Positions 43,001 to 56,800 of a stretch of 64,000 nucleotides of DNA are shown here, piece after piece. Under the pieces are notes generated by a model. It saw only the letters and a list, made by a program, of their open reading frames with translations. It searched no databases and was not told the origin of the DNA. This DNA is from Maylandia zebra (lineage: Eukaryota; Chordata; Actinopteri; Cichliformes; Cichlidae). The stretch covers positions 21,538,878 to 21,602,877 of the forward strand of contig NC_135174.1 in NCBI RefSeq assembly GCF_041146795.1, written 5' to 3'. Made by a program: the position numbers and the translations under genes. Position 1 is the first letter of the stretch, and every line of letters starts with the position of its first letter.

Positions 43001-46000
43001 TGGTGTGTGCTTCCTCCCCTCTCTCTCTCCATTAGGGGGAAGTGCAGTGTCGCATTATTGAATGAGACTGAAGCCGTTCTTTCATACCTTGACAAAGAGG
43101 TAAGCCTGAGAGGGGGGAACAAATTGATGTCTCTTTCTGGTTTTTGTTACCTCAAGCTGCATCATAGAAAGTCCGGTCATAATTTACATGCTTTTTCTTT
43201 CCTTTTCTTCTTTTTGTTGTTGTTGTTGTTAAATTCTGTTGCTTCAGGAAGTATTCAGGCTTTTCAGATATGTCCCTGCCAGTTATTAAACTCCTAAAAA
43301 AAGACTCTCACATTAGAAATCTGTTTCAATACAAATAATCAATTTGTGTCTTAAAGGGTTTAGATGCAGCTGCGTACACCGTTGCTTCATTTACCATGAG
43401 CAAATCTATGAAGATCCAAATTAGTGCCTGCACCTTGGCCCACTCTTCTTCATTTGTAACATCATGTGCACAACTCCCCAAAAGTTGATTCTGTTCATCT
43501 GGATGATTCTGTTCATCCAGATGAACAGAATCATCCAGATGAACAGAATCAACTTTTGGGGATTTACTTACCTGGATGATTGAGTATGCATCAAGACATC
43601 ATGCGCACAAGTTCCTCTGGTACATGGAGGCAGACGCAGCGCTGGTTCACATTGATATAAAATGGGTTTGTTAACCAATAGAGAAAAACGTAGTGATTCA
43701 TTTCGTTCATCAGGAAAATACAGGGTGCTGTTGGGGTAGACATAAAGTGGAATACATAAAGAATCCACAGTGTCTGTAGCTCACTGGATAAGGCCTAGAA
43801 GCTAGCTGTTACACGACAGAAATACCATTGCAAAGAATTAGGCTTGATTAGCACAGAAAGCGGGAATTTTTTATTGTCTTAGAGTAAGGCCTGACTGGTG
43901 GGGAGTGAACGGCCAGGTGAACTAGTGACTTGTGATGCATTTATATTGGTAATGATGAATAAAAATTGGGGAATGCACAAAAAAAGTTTGCCATTTGTGG
44001 GAAGAATCTTGACAATATTATCAAAAAGCTGAGGTAATGCAAGCCTGGACCTGTCGGCAACTTGTTGCTAGGAAGTTTGTATTCTCCCACTTTCTGGCTG
44101 AGTGATTGCTGGAGGTTGCCGGCAGTTGGTAGTAGGGCTGAACGATATATCGCATTTGCGATAATATCGCGACATGATCAAGTGCAATTTTCTAACCGCA
44201 AAGGCTGCGATTATACTCTGGACATGTCCAAATTCATGGGCTGCATCCTCCTGAGGCCGCATTTGTAGACCGATTACGTCACAGCGACGCGCCGAAGGCT
44301 GTCCAAATTACTACCATATCCCAGAATTCATAGCGCGGCCCAGCCAAACTCCAGTTTCCAACAATGGCGGCCGCTACTAAGTTTTAAAATTACTCATACT
44401 AATCTTTCTGGGTCACAAAATAAACTTTTAACATATTTTCAGGCGAGAAAGTAGTTGTGTAAACATCGAATATCTGCTCGGTTTATCAAGATATCCCATA
44501 TTTGCAAAAGTGCTTCGACGTTTTCAGAGGCGTCTGCTACCCACCAGCTCGACAGCTAGCCGGGAGCTCGAGGGTTACTGATGCGGCCGAGAACGGCACA
44601 ACTCCCGGCACATCATTTTCAGATCACCGCGGAGTTTCGCTGCTCGGGTTAAACGTAATATATAAATCACTTAGACAACCTAAAAATGTTATTGTTGGGC
44701 TTTTTTCAGTGTTTTGTTTGTTCGTGAGTAAATCGGTTTGGCTGAGATTAAAGTTATTAGATTAGATAAAATAAAACTTTATTAATCCCCCGGGTGGGTT
44801 CCTCCTTGGTTTTCACACAGCTGACTAAACGTCAAACAGAAAACTTATTAAACAGAAGTATGAGACAGTCGAGAATTTACACCAGTGTCTGGTTATATTT
44901 TAGATAGCAAGAAGCAGACGGCCGAGTTTATTAAACTCCACCGAGACAGCGGTGACGCTAATCAGAACTAGACCGTCCAATTTCACGCCTTTAAATTTTA
45001 AAGGCGTGTGTGTGTGTGTGTTTATACAATTGCTATTATGTTTGCACTTTATGTGTAATGTTACTGACTGCAGAGATCAGTAAGATGTGTGTATTTTTTA
45101 TTTATTAGTTTTATTTATTTAATATTATTTTTTAATTGAATGACTGTCTAGTAGTTCACAGATGTCGAAAAACTGAGTGTGGTAAAGCCACTGATTTTGT
45201 TTATGTATATTTCTGCAATCTGCACATTGTACTGACTTTCATTTTAATGTTTACACCACGGTTCCTTGTCAGCACTTTATGCTCAGATGTTTGTAAGCTA
45301 AAAATAAACTATTGTGTATGTTCAAATATACTGTTGTGATTGAAGAAGTTAAATAAAAATGTCAGTCATCAATTCATGCATCACCTCATGTCATCATAAC
45401 AGAGGTCTGTCTTCCAGGAAAGAACAGTTTAAAATTAATGTAATATAGTATTGGCCATACTATATGATGTATTGCTTGTCTTTGTTTAATAATACAGAAG
45501 ACAAAGACCTTAAAAAATAATCGCATATCGCATCGCAATCGCAATATTGGGGCAAAAAATCGCAATTAGATTATTTTCCATAATCGTTCAGCCCTAGTTG
45601 GTAGGTGAAATTAGTAACACAGCTATACGGTGCTGCACCAAAAAAAAACGTCACACTGTTTGCAACAATTTCACCTAGCAACAACCAGTTGGGGAAATAA
45701 ATATTTTCCCCCTGCAACCACAGGGTGCCTGGGGGTGGTGGACGTCGCTAGGTCCGTGTGGCTGATGCTACGTTCCTTTTACTTTCTTTTTTTAACAGTT
45801 TTTTTATTGTTTATTTAAACGGTCAAAACATGTATGGCTTAAAAATGACCTAAACAAATAATCAGTAAACAGTTGAGTAATATTTTCTTCTCAGTTGACT
45901 GATTATATTAGATTTTTACTAAAACTCTTTATTATATTTTGCATGTTGTCTGTCACATAAGTATAATTATATCTGTTATAACACCTGGAGATCACAGGAA

Positions 46001-49000
46001 TCCCAGCCCTGCCAAAATCTGGGAAGCTCCACATTAATGGATGTGATGTTTTCCTTAGGATACCTTCTTCTATTCGCTGGTTTATGACCCAACACAGAAA
46101 ACCCTGTTGGCTGACAAAGGAGAGATCAGAGTGGGACCGCGTTTTCAGGCAGATGTACCTGAAATGCTACAAGAAGGTGAATCGCAGATTTCACCTTTAT
46201 TTCTTTCCTAACCCTTTTTCTAAAGCATAAACAAAATGTAATTAGTTTATAATTAAAACCATCACTAATAAGCAAATAAGCGTGGAAGGCAAATCCATTG
46301 TTATCCTACTGTGTGTGTGAGCTGTTGTCTCTGGGCTTTGCAGGTGAGGCAGATGAGAGAGATCAGGCCAAACTAGAAGAGAAACTGTGGGATCCAGAGT
46401 GCCCACTCACCAACAAACAGATAGACCAATTCTTAGTGGTGGCACGGTAGGTCGCCCTCACATCTACAGCAACAACTTCTCGATCGCATGCACTGGATAG
46501 GCAGTTTCACAGATGTAATAATTCTGAGTTTTAGCACTTTAATAGCCCGTGGTGCTGTGAAGGATTGGCTGAAATATTTAGTGTGTGAGATAATATAAAT
46601 GCACACTGTTATGAGCCATGGCTCATAAGTTTGGCTCATTATTTTCATTTTTATTCATTCAATATGTGAATTTGTCATGGGTTTTTATTTATAAGGGAGG
46701 ATGAAAATGAATTAAAAATGAATCACGCAGAGATTTAAATCGCTTTTTGGTTAACAAACGACTGTTTACTGTTTCTGATGAACGACTCATCTGTGTTTGC
46801 CATATATTTTTGCTCCATACCACCCAGTGCATATTTTGAGCTGTGAGGCTGTTAGTGTTTTCTTTGCAGACATGCCCTGCACATTAATATGTCAGACCAT
46901 GCAGTAAGCTGTGCATATATGTATCATGTATTGACTGACTGTGGGTAATTTTCAGGGCGGTCGGGACCTTTGCCCGAGCGCTGGACTGCAGCAGCTCTGT
47001 TAGACAGCCAAGCTTACACATGAGTGCAGCTGCAGCCTCACGAGATATCACACTGGTCAGTGGGACACACACAGTCAAACCCTGCAGCACCTTGCTGGGA
47101 TTTAATTGATGGTTTTGTAAGCTTTTTTCTGCGTGCATTGATTACAGTTCCATGCGATGGACACATTGCACCGCCATAATTACGATTTGTCCAGTGCGCT
47201 GAGCGTACTGGTCCCAGCGGGGGGCCCGGTGCTTTGCAGGGATGAGATGGAGGAGTGGAGCGCCTCGGAAGCTGCCATGTTTGAAGAGGCATTAGAGAAA
47301 TATGGAAAAGACTTCAATGACATCCGACAAGACTTTGTAAGTGTTTTGTTATCATTCTGCCTGGTAATCCTGTTGACGTAGAAGTTATTCAAAAGAATAT
47401 TACATTATTTATGGTGCTTTTAAGATATTTTGTTTTTATGTAGCATTTGATTGGTTGTTACCCGTTACTGTGAGAGACTGCTCACTGTGCAGTTAAAGTC
47501 TTCATGTGGTGAAATGTATTCACAGCATGCCGATGGACAGTTGAGAGGTTCGACTTTGAGGCTTTGAGAAGTTTCCAAAGAGTCGTCCTCCCTCATCAGT
47601 GAAAATCTGTCACAATGGAAATCCATTGTAATCTGCATAAATTGAAGCTGCTGTTCTGTGAAGCACAAAATTACCAATTTTAGCACTCGCCTTTCAAGCC
47701 TGTGGGGGTGAGGGATGACTGTTTGGTTCTTTTGAACTCTCCTTCCCACCATCTACCTCTACTGTACAATAAAGCCAGGGTATGGGTGTATGCGGTGGCA
47801 CCAGGTGCTCATGAATACTTATTAAATGTGTGAATTTCTCTGTGTTTCCGTCTGAGGCCCAGAACCAAGCAAAGCCAGTAACTCTGAGCCTCTGTGGTCA
47901 CGATGCCTCTTGCTCATGAATATACATGAAGGCTTCGCACCCAGATGGCAAGAACATGAGATATTAATATCATTAATTTGCTCTGTGTCTGTCTTTCTTT
48001 CTCTCCCCGTGCTCGACCGTTCTTCTTGTGAAGCTGCCGTGGAAGTCTCTGACCAGTATCATAGAGTATTACTACATGTGGAAGACTACAGACAGATATG
48101 TGCAACAGGTGAGAAAACCATGTAGCTGCTATGCTACATGCATCTTTTTTTGTAATTAGTGTGTGTTTTTCTTACATTTACACAAGATTAAACTAAACGA
48201 TGCCATCCCTAACAACTGCATCGCGCTTCTAGTGGGCAAAAACTCCTCCTGCATAAATAAATAAAGCAACTTTGTCCTAGCTTTGTTTATTTTTGTTTTT
48301 TTATTGACTACTACATGGGACTTTAATCTGAAAAGGATACTCCAGTTTTTATGTTTATTTGAAGCTGCAAGAATTTAAAAAAAGAAAAAGAAAAGCATAT
48401 CAGGCAGTCAACATCTTCAAAAAAGACTTCTCAAAGGAGCTGAATAGCTTAAGCTCAAGATTTTGTTTCCTTTTAAAAATGTGCAAAAACTCATTGATTC
48501 ATTAGAAAGGCACAACAAAACCAAAGCAGTTCACAACAACTATTCCAACTGTCTTTCTGTAAAATCAAAAGGTTTCACACAGTTCAAAATTAGTCCCCAC
48601 AAAAAGTGACGTTTTCATGCTTGTTCAGTTTTTAAAATTATAACCGTATCCCTAGGGATACAAAATAAGTAGAAGTGACTAGAATCAGGCTTTCTATTGA
48701 AATAAAGTTCTCACCCACAGCTCTGACCACTTTTGAAATGTCTTTTTTTATTCTTTTTACTTTATTTTTTTTTTTCTGAGCTGCCACACATAGTAAAATG
48801 GTCCTCGTTATGTTTTTATTATACCGATATAAATGTATTTGCAGTGATTAATTCTGAAGTGGCAGTCTGTACGAGTGCAGCTTAAAAACTGTAGGATACT
48901 TTTACGTCTAATTCAGTTGCACCATTCCTTGGACCTCCATTGCTTAATAAATTTGAAAAATGCTTGCTGCACGGCCTACTAAACTTTTTCTTTTTCTAGA

Positions 49001-52000
49001 GCTATCGAAAACTTTATATAGCTATTCACAGACTAAGTGTTACGTCTTATGATAAAACTGCCCTCTGTGTAGAAACAGGGTAGTTCCCCTTAAGATAGGC
49101 GTGGTGGTGCAGAACATGTTTACAACCAAAGAAGCAAAAAATCTGGTTAAAAAGGTCCTTGTGTTTGAGAAGAGCAACCAACTGTATAGCATGCACAAAG
49201 GGATAGCCTTTGCTCTCCAAGGATTTCATGTGCTCAGATATAAATTGTGTTTACGTGCCCCTAAAAAGCATAGAGGGAGAAAACAACTCCTTTGAATTAC
49301 ATCGACAGATTTAATTATTACCACTGTAATTCCACACTCCAACTTTCAGGATGCAGGGCTGAGTTTTATTTGAAGCAATGCTTGTTAAAGGCAACAGTTT
49401 TTTTTATTTTGGGATTAATGAAGAAATCCATTTTTTCCCCTCTTTGAACAGAAGAGACTGAAGGCAGCAGAGGCAGAAAGCAAGCTGAAGCAGGTTTATA
49501 TCCCCACATAGTAAGTTTCTTTATTTCATATTTCAGTGTTTGCAGATGACATTGGATGTCTTTTGTCTGTTACTCTGCTTGTGGTGGACAGATGATGATT
49601 TTATGCAGTATAGCTGCTGTCATTCTGCTTCCTAAATCACTTTGTCTGTCCTCTGACAGTAACAAACCCAACCCCAACCAGATCTCGATGACCAATGGCA
49701 AGATGGCGACGGTGAACGGAGCGGGCCCCGGGGCCTACCACGCAGCAGGGGGGGGCAGAGCCTGCGAAAGCTGCTACAGTGAGTTAGTGTGTGCGTGTGA
49801 GAGTGAGTGTGTGATTAGCCATGGCAAGTGTGAAATTAAGTGGTGAGGGCAGTGAACATAAGTCAATTAGAAATCTAATGGAAACAAATGAAGCCTTAGA
49901 CAGCTGTCGCTTCTCTTACTTAAAGAAGAAATGCTTTCCTTTTATTTTCAGTCTTTGCTTATTATTAACAGCTTCACAGACTGAAAGGGGAAATCGTTGT
50001 CCCACAGTATGCAACCCAGAGTGTTAACAGAGTGCCTCTAGCTGCCTAAAAATATTAGATTTCACTTTGTGAGAGGATTAGCAAGCAGGGTGGTTAGCTA
50101 CAGCCCAAGTCACACATTCCTAGAACAAAACCAAGATAATTTTAACTACTTTGCTTTCTTTCTTATCTCTTCTATTATTACTTTTACTTTCACCCTTACG
50201 AGGAGAGCCATTTTTAAGCATGGGTGCAATGATTTTGATAAATAACCTGGAACAAAGGCCCAGAGAGCTTTTGATGACCCACTGCAACCACCGATCACAA
50301 AGAAGGGGGAAAAAAAAGTATTTCCCAAACAGAGTGAAGGTGTACAGACTCTGCTTCTGGTTGTGTAGTGCCATGCAGTTTTGCTGCTGCTCAGGGAAGG
50401 GCTGGCATATATTTGTAGGTAAATCTAAATCTTGCGTGCAAACTGCAGGCAACTGTGGCAGTCTGCTAGCAACCAAAACAAACCCATTGCCCCAAGGCTT
50501 TTGGTGCAGCAGTGTTTAACTCTTTGTGACCAGTTTCACCTTAAATCAACCTGTTGGAGGATACACATTTTTTGCCCCTTGTCAACAAAAATCTAAGTAG
50601 CATAAAATGCCTTCAACATAACTGTTTCTGAATTTTAACAATCCACTATAACACAAGTTGCAAGATTCTCTGGATATTTGACTTTTCAGTAATAATAATT
50701 CTGCTGGACATAAAAATCTGTCTGCGGCAGACTTCTGCTGATGTCACGTTTTATTATGATGATATTCATTTTTGTGTCCCTTGGTGGGACTCAATTGCAC
50801 TGAGAACTGGGAGAATTGTAAAAATTATAACCTGAGTTCTGCTTATTAGTTCTTGAACACATCCTAACATTCCCCTTAAAATCTACTGTAAAATGTAGAA
50901 TATTTAAAAAAGCTGACAACTAAAATTATTTGATGGAAATGATAAATCTAAATGCCTAATATCTGCTCACTTTGCAGTACAACGGCCTCGTGCACTGTTT
51001 CATGTTTGTAAGCACTTAAAGTCAGTAGCAAGCATATAGTGACGTCTTGTGTAGTATGAATATTGATAAAATCACACAGGAAAAGATGGAGATCAATATT
51101 CTTAGTGTCTTGAGACCAGTCTTTTCTGCCATCTCTCTAACAAGTGTTAATGGATTCCATACATTAACAGCCATGCAGTCAGCCCAGTGGTATTCATGGG
51201 GACCTCCAAACATGCAGTGTCGTCTGTGCGTCTCCTGCTGGATGTACTGGAAGAAGTACGGTGGTCTGAAGATGCCAAGCAGAGCTGAGGGTCCAGAGGA
51301 GAGGACCTCACCCACTCCAGCAAGCAATGTAAGCTCAGTGGAGGGTACAGAGAAGGGTTTCTGCAGGTCCTTAAAACATGTTCATATTAGAGTTAGACAA
51401 AAACAAAGCCTTTGAAACAAACTTGTAAAAATCTGTACCTCCTGTGTGATGCAGCGTTCCTGACACTTTAAATTTGGTGGCACATTTTAAGCTGTTCTTT
51501 TGGCCACAATTTGCCTTTATTTTAAGTTCAGACACTAGAAACCAGCTAGCTCCTGGCCCTTTCACATCACTGATGAGGCAATCCCAAAAAGATAATCTTA
51601 AGCTGTGGTAAAAATGTTCTTCAACTGGAATACAGCTGGTGATGGAAGTGTGGGTTATTTTGGTGATCCTCTGCTAGCTGAAGGTTATCATAACCAGAAG
51701 CTTGGAGCAGATGGAGAACTGGTTCATGTGCCTCTGTATCAGAGGTGGGCAATCGGTTTTCTCAAGGAGAAACTGAGAACACACGAATCTTGATCTGTTG
51801 TGGAGGGCTGTAGCGATGAGCTGATCTCCATTCTGCTCAGTATTCATTTTTATCTCTTTATAAGCTATTGGTGCAGCCCTTCATAGCAATCCCAGTTTCT
51901 CGTGGCCTCTTGGGAAGATTAATTACCCAGCCGTGCTCTATGCTAAGCCCCTCGTTGGTGCAGAGCAGAACAAGGGTTACCATTACTAGCTGCAGTCTAA

Positions 52001-53810
52001 GACGAAGGAGTTGGAGTTTAGCTGCATGATGACTCACCGGAGAGGTTGCTGATTGTGCTGCGGTAAAAATATTTTTAAGGGACCATCAGGCACTCAGTAG
52101 TTTAACCCGTTTACCATCTTGATGTAAATTTTATGGATGCAGTGACAAAATATCAAAATATCCAGACATAAAAATAATAGTAGTCCAAGAAAGTGGCTGA
52201 TGGAAACCATAATAGAAGCTTTTACTAATATCAGTCTTCATCTGAAAACAGTGGCTTTGCTTCTGTTTCACAAAACAAGCTCGATTGCCAGTTATCTAAT
52301 GCAGCGGCCCTGCAATAAATCCTTCCCTCAGGAAGGTTGTAATGCTTGATTTTTATCTAAACTGTTTTCAGAAGGGTGCTGATTCAACTTTATGGCCGTT
52401 TTAGAGGCTGTAATTATCCGCTGGGATAAACGGGGCGGGCAAATGATTAGATTCTCCTCACTGTATTACACAATACAGTTCAACAGCACCACGAACAGTA
52501 GCCTCCACAGTGACGACAGAGTGAATTAGACTCCCCTCTACAACAGTTTGAACCACAAAACAGTTTTGTGTTAAACATGCATGTTTTTAATAATAAATAA
52601 CAGTAAAATCTAATTTGTTTTTCAGATTTTTTGTTAAAGCCTTCAAACCAGCCAATGTGAATCTTTTGATAATGGTTTTTCAAAATAAAATCCAATAATA
52701 CAGAAGCTAGTGTAGTGGTTATCAAACCTTTTCTGGCATGACCCCCCCCCCCCCCCCCCCTCTCCAAGAAAGCCACCATTCTACATTTTAAACTAATAGC
52801 CTTTGTTAATAAAACCAAATCCAAGTTAAATTTTGGTGACATAAAGGTCAGCATGATATATATACTCAACCTTTTTAATCCCTTTTTATTGGAAATTTTA
52901 ACATGATACACTTTTGGGGGTTTTTTGAACAAAATTGTCTATTTTTGAGTTTTTATGCTCAGTGCAGCTCTTTGATGTGCACATATGCACTAAGGCTGCA
53001 TTTAAATGAAGATGAGTTTTTCCCCCTGCAAAAATATAACCATTCAACTGAAGTTCCCATTCCCAGCCCAAGAGTTTAAAAACCATTGGATTTGTTGAAC
53101 CATCTCTGACTTTTACATTTTCTGCCGGATGTCAAATTGATTAAATTTTCTTTTGTTTTGTTTGTTTGTTTTTTCCTTCCTTTCTGTCCCTCCCTCGATC
53201 TCAGGAGTCTCGCTCAAGGGGTCACGCTCCCCGCCAGTCCAACCACATGGTGCCGATGCGAAACAGCAACAGCCCCAAATCCTCCATGAAGACCAAGCAG
53301 GCTTTCCTGCTGCAGGCCACCCGCCTCACCAAGCTGGCCCGGCACATGTGCCGTGACATCATCAGGCTGCGCCGTGCTGCGCGCCGGCCCTTTGTCCCCA
53401 TTAACTGTGGGGCCATAAAGGCAGAGTGTAAGAGCTCTTTCAATTCCTCCTAACTTCTGCCACATGGATACACATACACATCTCCAGACAGAACACAACA
53501 TACAGAGACACACACCAACACACACCTCCCCTCACCCCGACTGCCCCACCATCAGCCCCCGACATCTCTGCTCGCCTCTGCCCCACCCACCCCCTCCGTC
53601 TGTCTCTTTCTGTTTTATTATAATTATTGTTATTTTGTTTTTTGTATTCTCCCCCCGTTTCCAATAAAGACTGCCTGTCCTCATAACTGAGTTTTGATCA
53701 TCTTTTCATTCGTGTTTTTTTTTCTTTATTATTTTTTTTATTCTTTTGCCTGTTGTTATGTTTCTGAGTCACTTTGAACCAAAAGCCATTGTTCGAGTGG
53801 TTAAACAGGG

Positions 53811-53856
<46 letters not shown>

Positions 53857-56800
53857 TGACTGAAGTCGCTCCTGTCATAATGAATAGATTGTAACAGCAT
53901 CCAGTAGAAGTCTAGTCTGAGCCGTATATATTTGCTGAAGTTGCTGGTAGAGGAAATGTATTTTATTAAGAAAAGCTCTATTTTGCACGGCGCTCCTGGT
54001 AAAGGTGCGTCCAGTCTGTGCTGTTATGACTGAGTGAGTTGTCTCAGCCACATATGTTCATTGTAAATACTGAACCTCAGCTTCACTGTCTTTGCCATCA
54101 CCATTTTTAAATATTTTTTTAATTTAAACTTCTTTTTTTTTTTTGCACATGCGTTTTTCCCTCCTATTGATCATGTGTGTATCTGTGTACAAGACAAAGT
54201 GAACTGTTTGGATTGATTGTGAGCTTCAGACAGATTTGGAACCCTGAAGGAAGGAAGGTGAAGAGAAGACTTGGGTATAGCTGCTGGCTGCATCGCCCCT
54301 AGTAGATCAGGCCCAATCATAAGGAGTCCAGATCCCATTTGGGGATGGACCTTTTGCCATATTATTCACTCAGCTAATTTCCTGTGTTTCAAATCATGCA
54401 ATATTCATATGAATCCACCCTGTCTCGTATATCCTGTGGACAGGATTTGCCACTCAGACTCATTCCTCGCCTTCGATTTCCCCTCCCTCATCTTTCATTC
54501 TCTAACGACTGTTGCAATATTCTCATCTCATCTTCTACCTCTACTTTTTTTTTTTGCTCTTTTCTTTCATTGCTGTGTGAATGTGGAGTAGACCTGCAAT
54601 AAAGTCACACCTGAAAGCATCTTTTCCGAGTCCTTGTGCTTCATGTGTCTGTGTTCTCTGTCCATCAACTCCACCACACTCAGAGGAAGCACAGCGGCAC
54701 CCCCGCCTCCCCCGCTCCTCAGCATGGACTCAACCTCCAGTGCCTGCTGTCATGCCGTCTTCATAATTGAATGTATGTGTCTACGATATGTTTTCATGCA
54801 TGTAAGCATGTGCTGACATCTGTATGCGCATGTGAGAGGGGGGGAGATTTCTCCTCCCTTAGAGCAAGTCGCTGCAAAATACCTCAGTCATTTGCTCCTT
54901 TGCATCAAATCCTGCATCTTGTGGTCTTTATCCATAATCATGTACCTGAGAAGAGGCCATTTTCATCTGCATGAGATGTTCATGTTGATAAACGGATAAA
55001 TATGTTTTTTTTTATTTTTTTTTTTATTTAAATACGGGGAGAAGAGGGGATTGACAAAAATTTCTGTGTATGTGTGTTTGGTTTAGACATGTTAAGGGTG
55101 TCGGAAGGGCAGGGGACTCGCCTACCTAAAACCAGAGCCGCCCAAAGGAGCACTCTGACTAGTGTCCTGCAGTTTCTAGGTAAATGAACACACAGTCAGT
55201 GTTTGAGCAGTAGGAGTCTAACCCATTAAGCCAATAAAACATGAGCAGAAATAACTCAGATGGTCTATAGGAGCCACTTCATGCACCTCCGGTGTGTCTT
55301 TTCCAGAGTCCCGTCCAGCAACCCACGCCCCTCGCTCCCACCGCACCCCGGGCCTTCAGACGCCTCCCCCTAGACGCCTACTCTCCTCTCTACCACATGG
55401 GCCTCACGGCATGCTGGGAAAACGCAGCTATCATCACCACAGCAGGGCTGACCCAGACAGGCGCACAGGTACATCACAGACTCTTATTAATCAGTAAAAA
55501 GAAAAAGAGATCTGATTTAATCCCACAAAGGTAATTATTTTCAGATTTGCTTAATTTAATCCTGCTCAAAAGCAGAAAGTCCATTCTGTTTAAAGCCCCC
55601 CACATTCAAAAGAAAAAAGAAAATGCATCCCTTCTTTCTTTTTTTTAAGTTACTCGTAATGTGAATTAAGTCTGGGGAATAAATAGTGTTGATATCCAAT
55701 GTTTTGTTATCCTTATGCTTAATAAAAAATCCAATTAGTAGGAATACATCTGGAGTTGATAACCTTTTCTGCCATTTCTTATCTAAACTAGCTCGTTGGA
55801 GAGAATGACAACTAATTCTAATGAAAACGAATCAGCAGATGGGGGTCATTTGGATAATTTGGATGGTTCAACTTCAGTTTGACACTTTGTTTTTTATTGG
55901 TAACTTCACTTTTTTTTACTGAAATTGAAACACAGTTATTTGTTGCACAACTTGTAACTAGGACAAGAAATAAAACCAATCAATACTACTCGCAACTGGC
56001 AGATTCCCTCATGTGTACTTTGCCTCTTTCTCTCACTGCTGTGGGTTTGTTTTTGCAGAGAACCCAGGTACAACAGGTGGACCTCTCATGGTAGGCTTAT
56101 TTTCTATTTGCTTTACACTTCCTCTACAGCTGCATCGATTGCTCTCTAACGTTCGGATGTATGTCTTGCAGCATAACGGCCGCAGCAGCAGCAGTGGTAA
56201 TACCAGAGGAGGAGTGATGATTCGCAAGAGGCGCCCTAATTGGATTGATGCTCCCGATGACAGCTTCTTCCTTGTCACACGGGAGACCAGGTAAGCAAAG
56301 GTGACCCTTTCTTGAATTCTGATAGGCTTGTTGTGTGTGTGTGTGTCTGAAGGAAGATGCTGACAGCTGAGCGAAAGCAGATGACAGGAAATAGTCTGGG
56401 ACAGAAATGGACAGCGAGTTATTTTTGTCTCATGGTGACCTTGAGACAGATGCACAATGCACATCAGCTCAAAAGGATACAACACAATGCCCTAAGAGTG
56501 CAAACACATCAGCGCATCATTCAACACTGTTTTGACCAACTGGATGGAAAATTTGGAAACTGATTAACACACTCATGTCATATTGTACTATTTTTTTTTT
56601 GGGGGGGGGGGGGTTTAAGGGGTTTTGACAACTTTAAAGGATTTTAAATGAGTAAGAAGCTTGGGCAGCACAGTGGTGTGATAGTTAGCACTGTTGCCTC
56701 ACAGCAAGAAGGTCCTGGATTTGAAGGTCCTTTCTGTGCAGATGTTCTCCCTGTGTCTGCGTGGTTTCTCTTGGGGTACTATGGCTTCCTCCCACAGTCC

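Larger units (their letters stand above)
43100..46058 (+). other. mta3: mta3 intron 5
   Basis: Contains the MITE palindrome (43475-43562) and an hAT element (44133-45596) inserted in an older 'ggttgc'-rich repeat (about 43990-45780). No exon seen. Confidence 0.8.

Noticed and set aside
44133..45596. Host first exon suggested by 'acaatggcggccgctac'
   Set aside because: It lies within a bounded hAT element with 8-bp duplications and opens no long frame.
54690..54766. Possible extra mta3 exon after 'ccaccacactcag'
   Set aside because: No convincing donor follows, and exon 14 joins exon 15 in phase without it.
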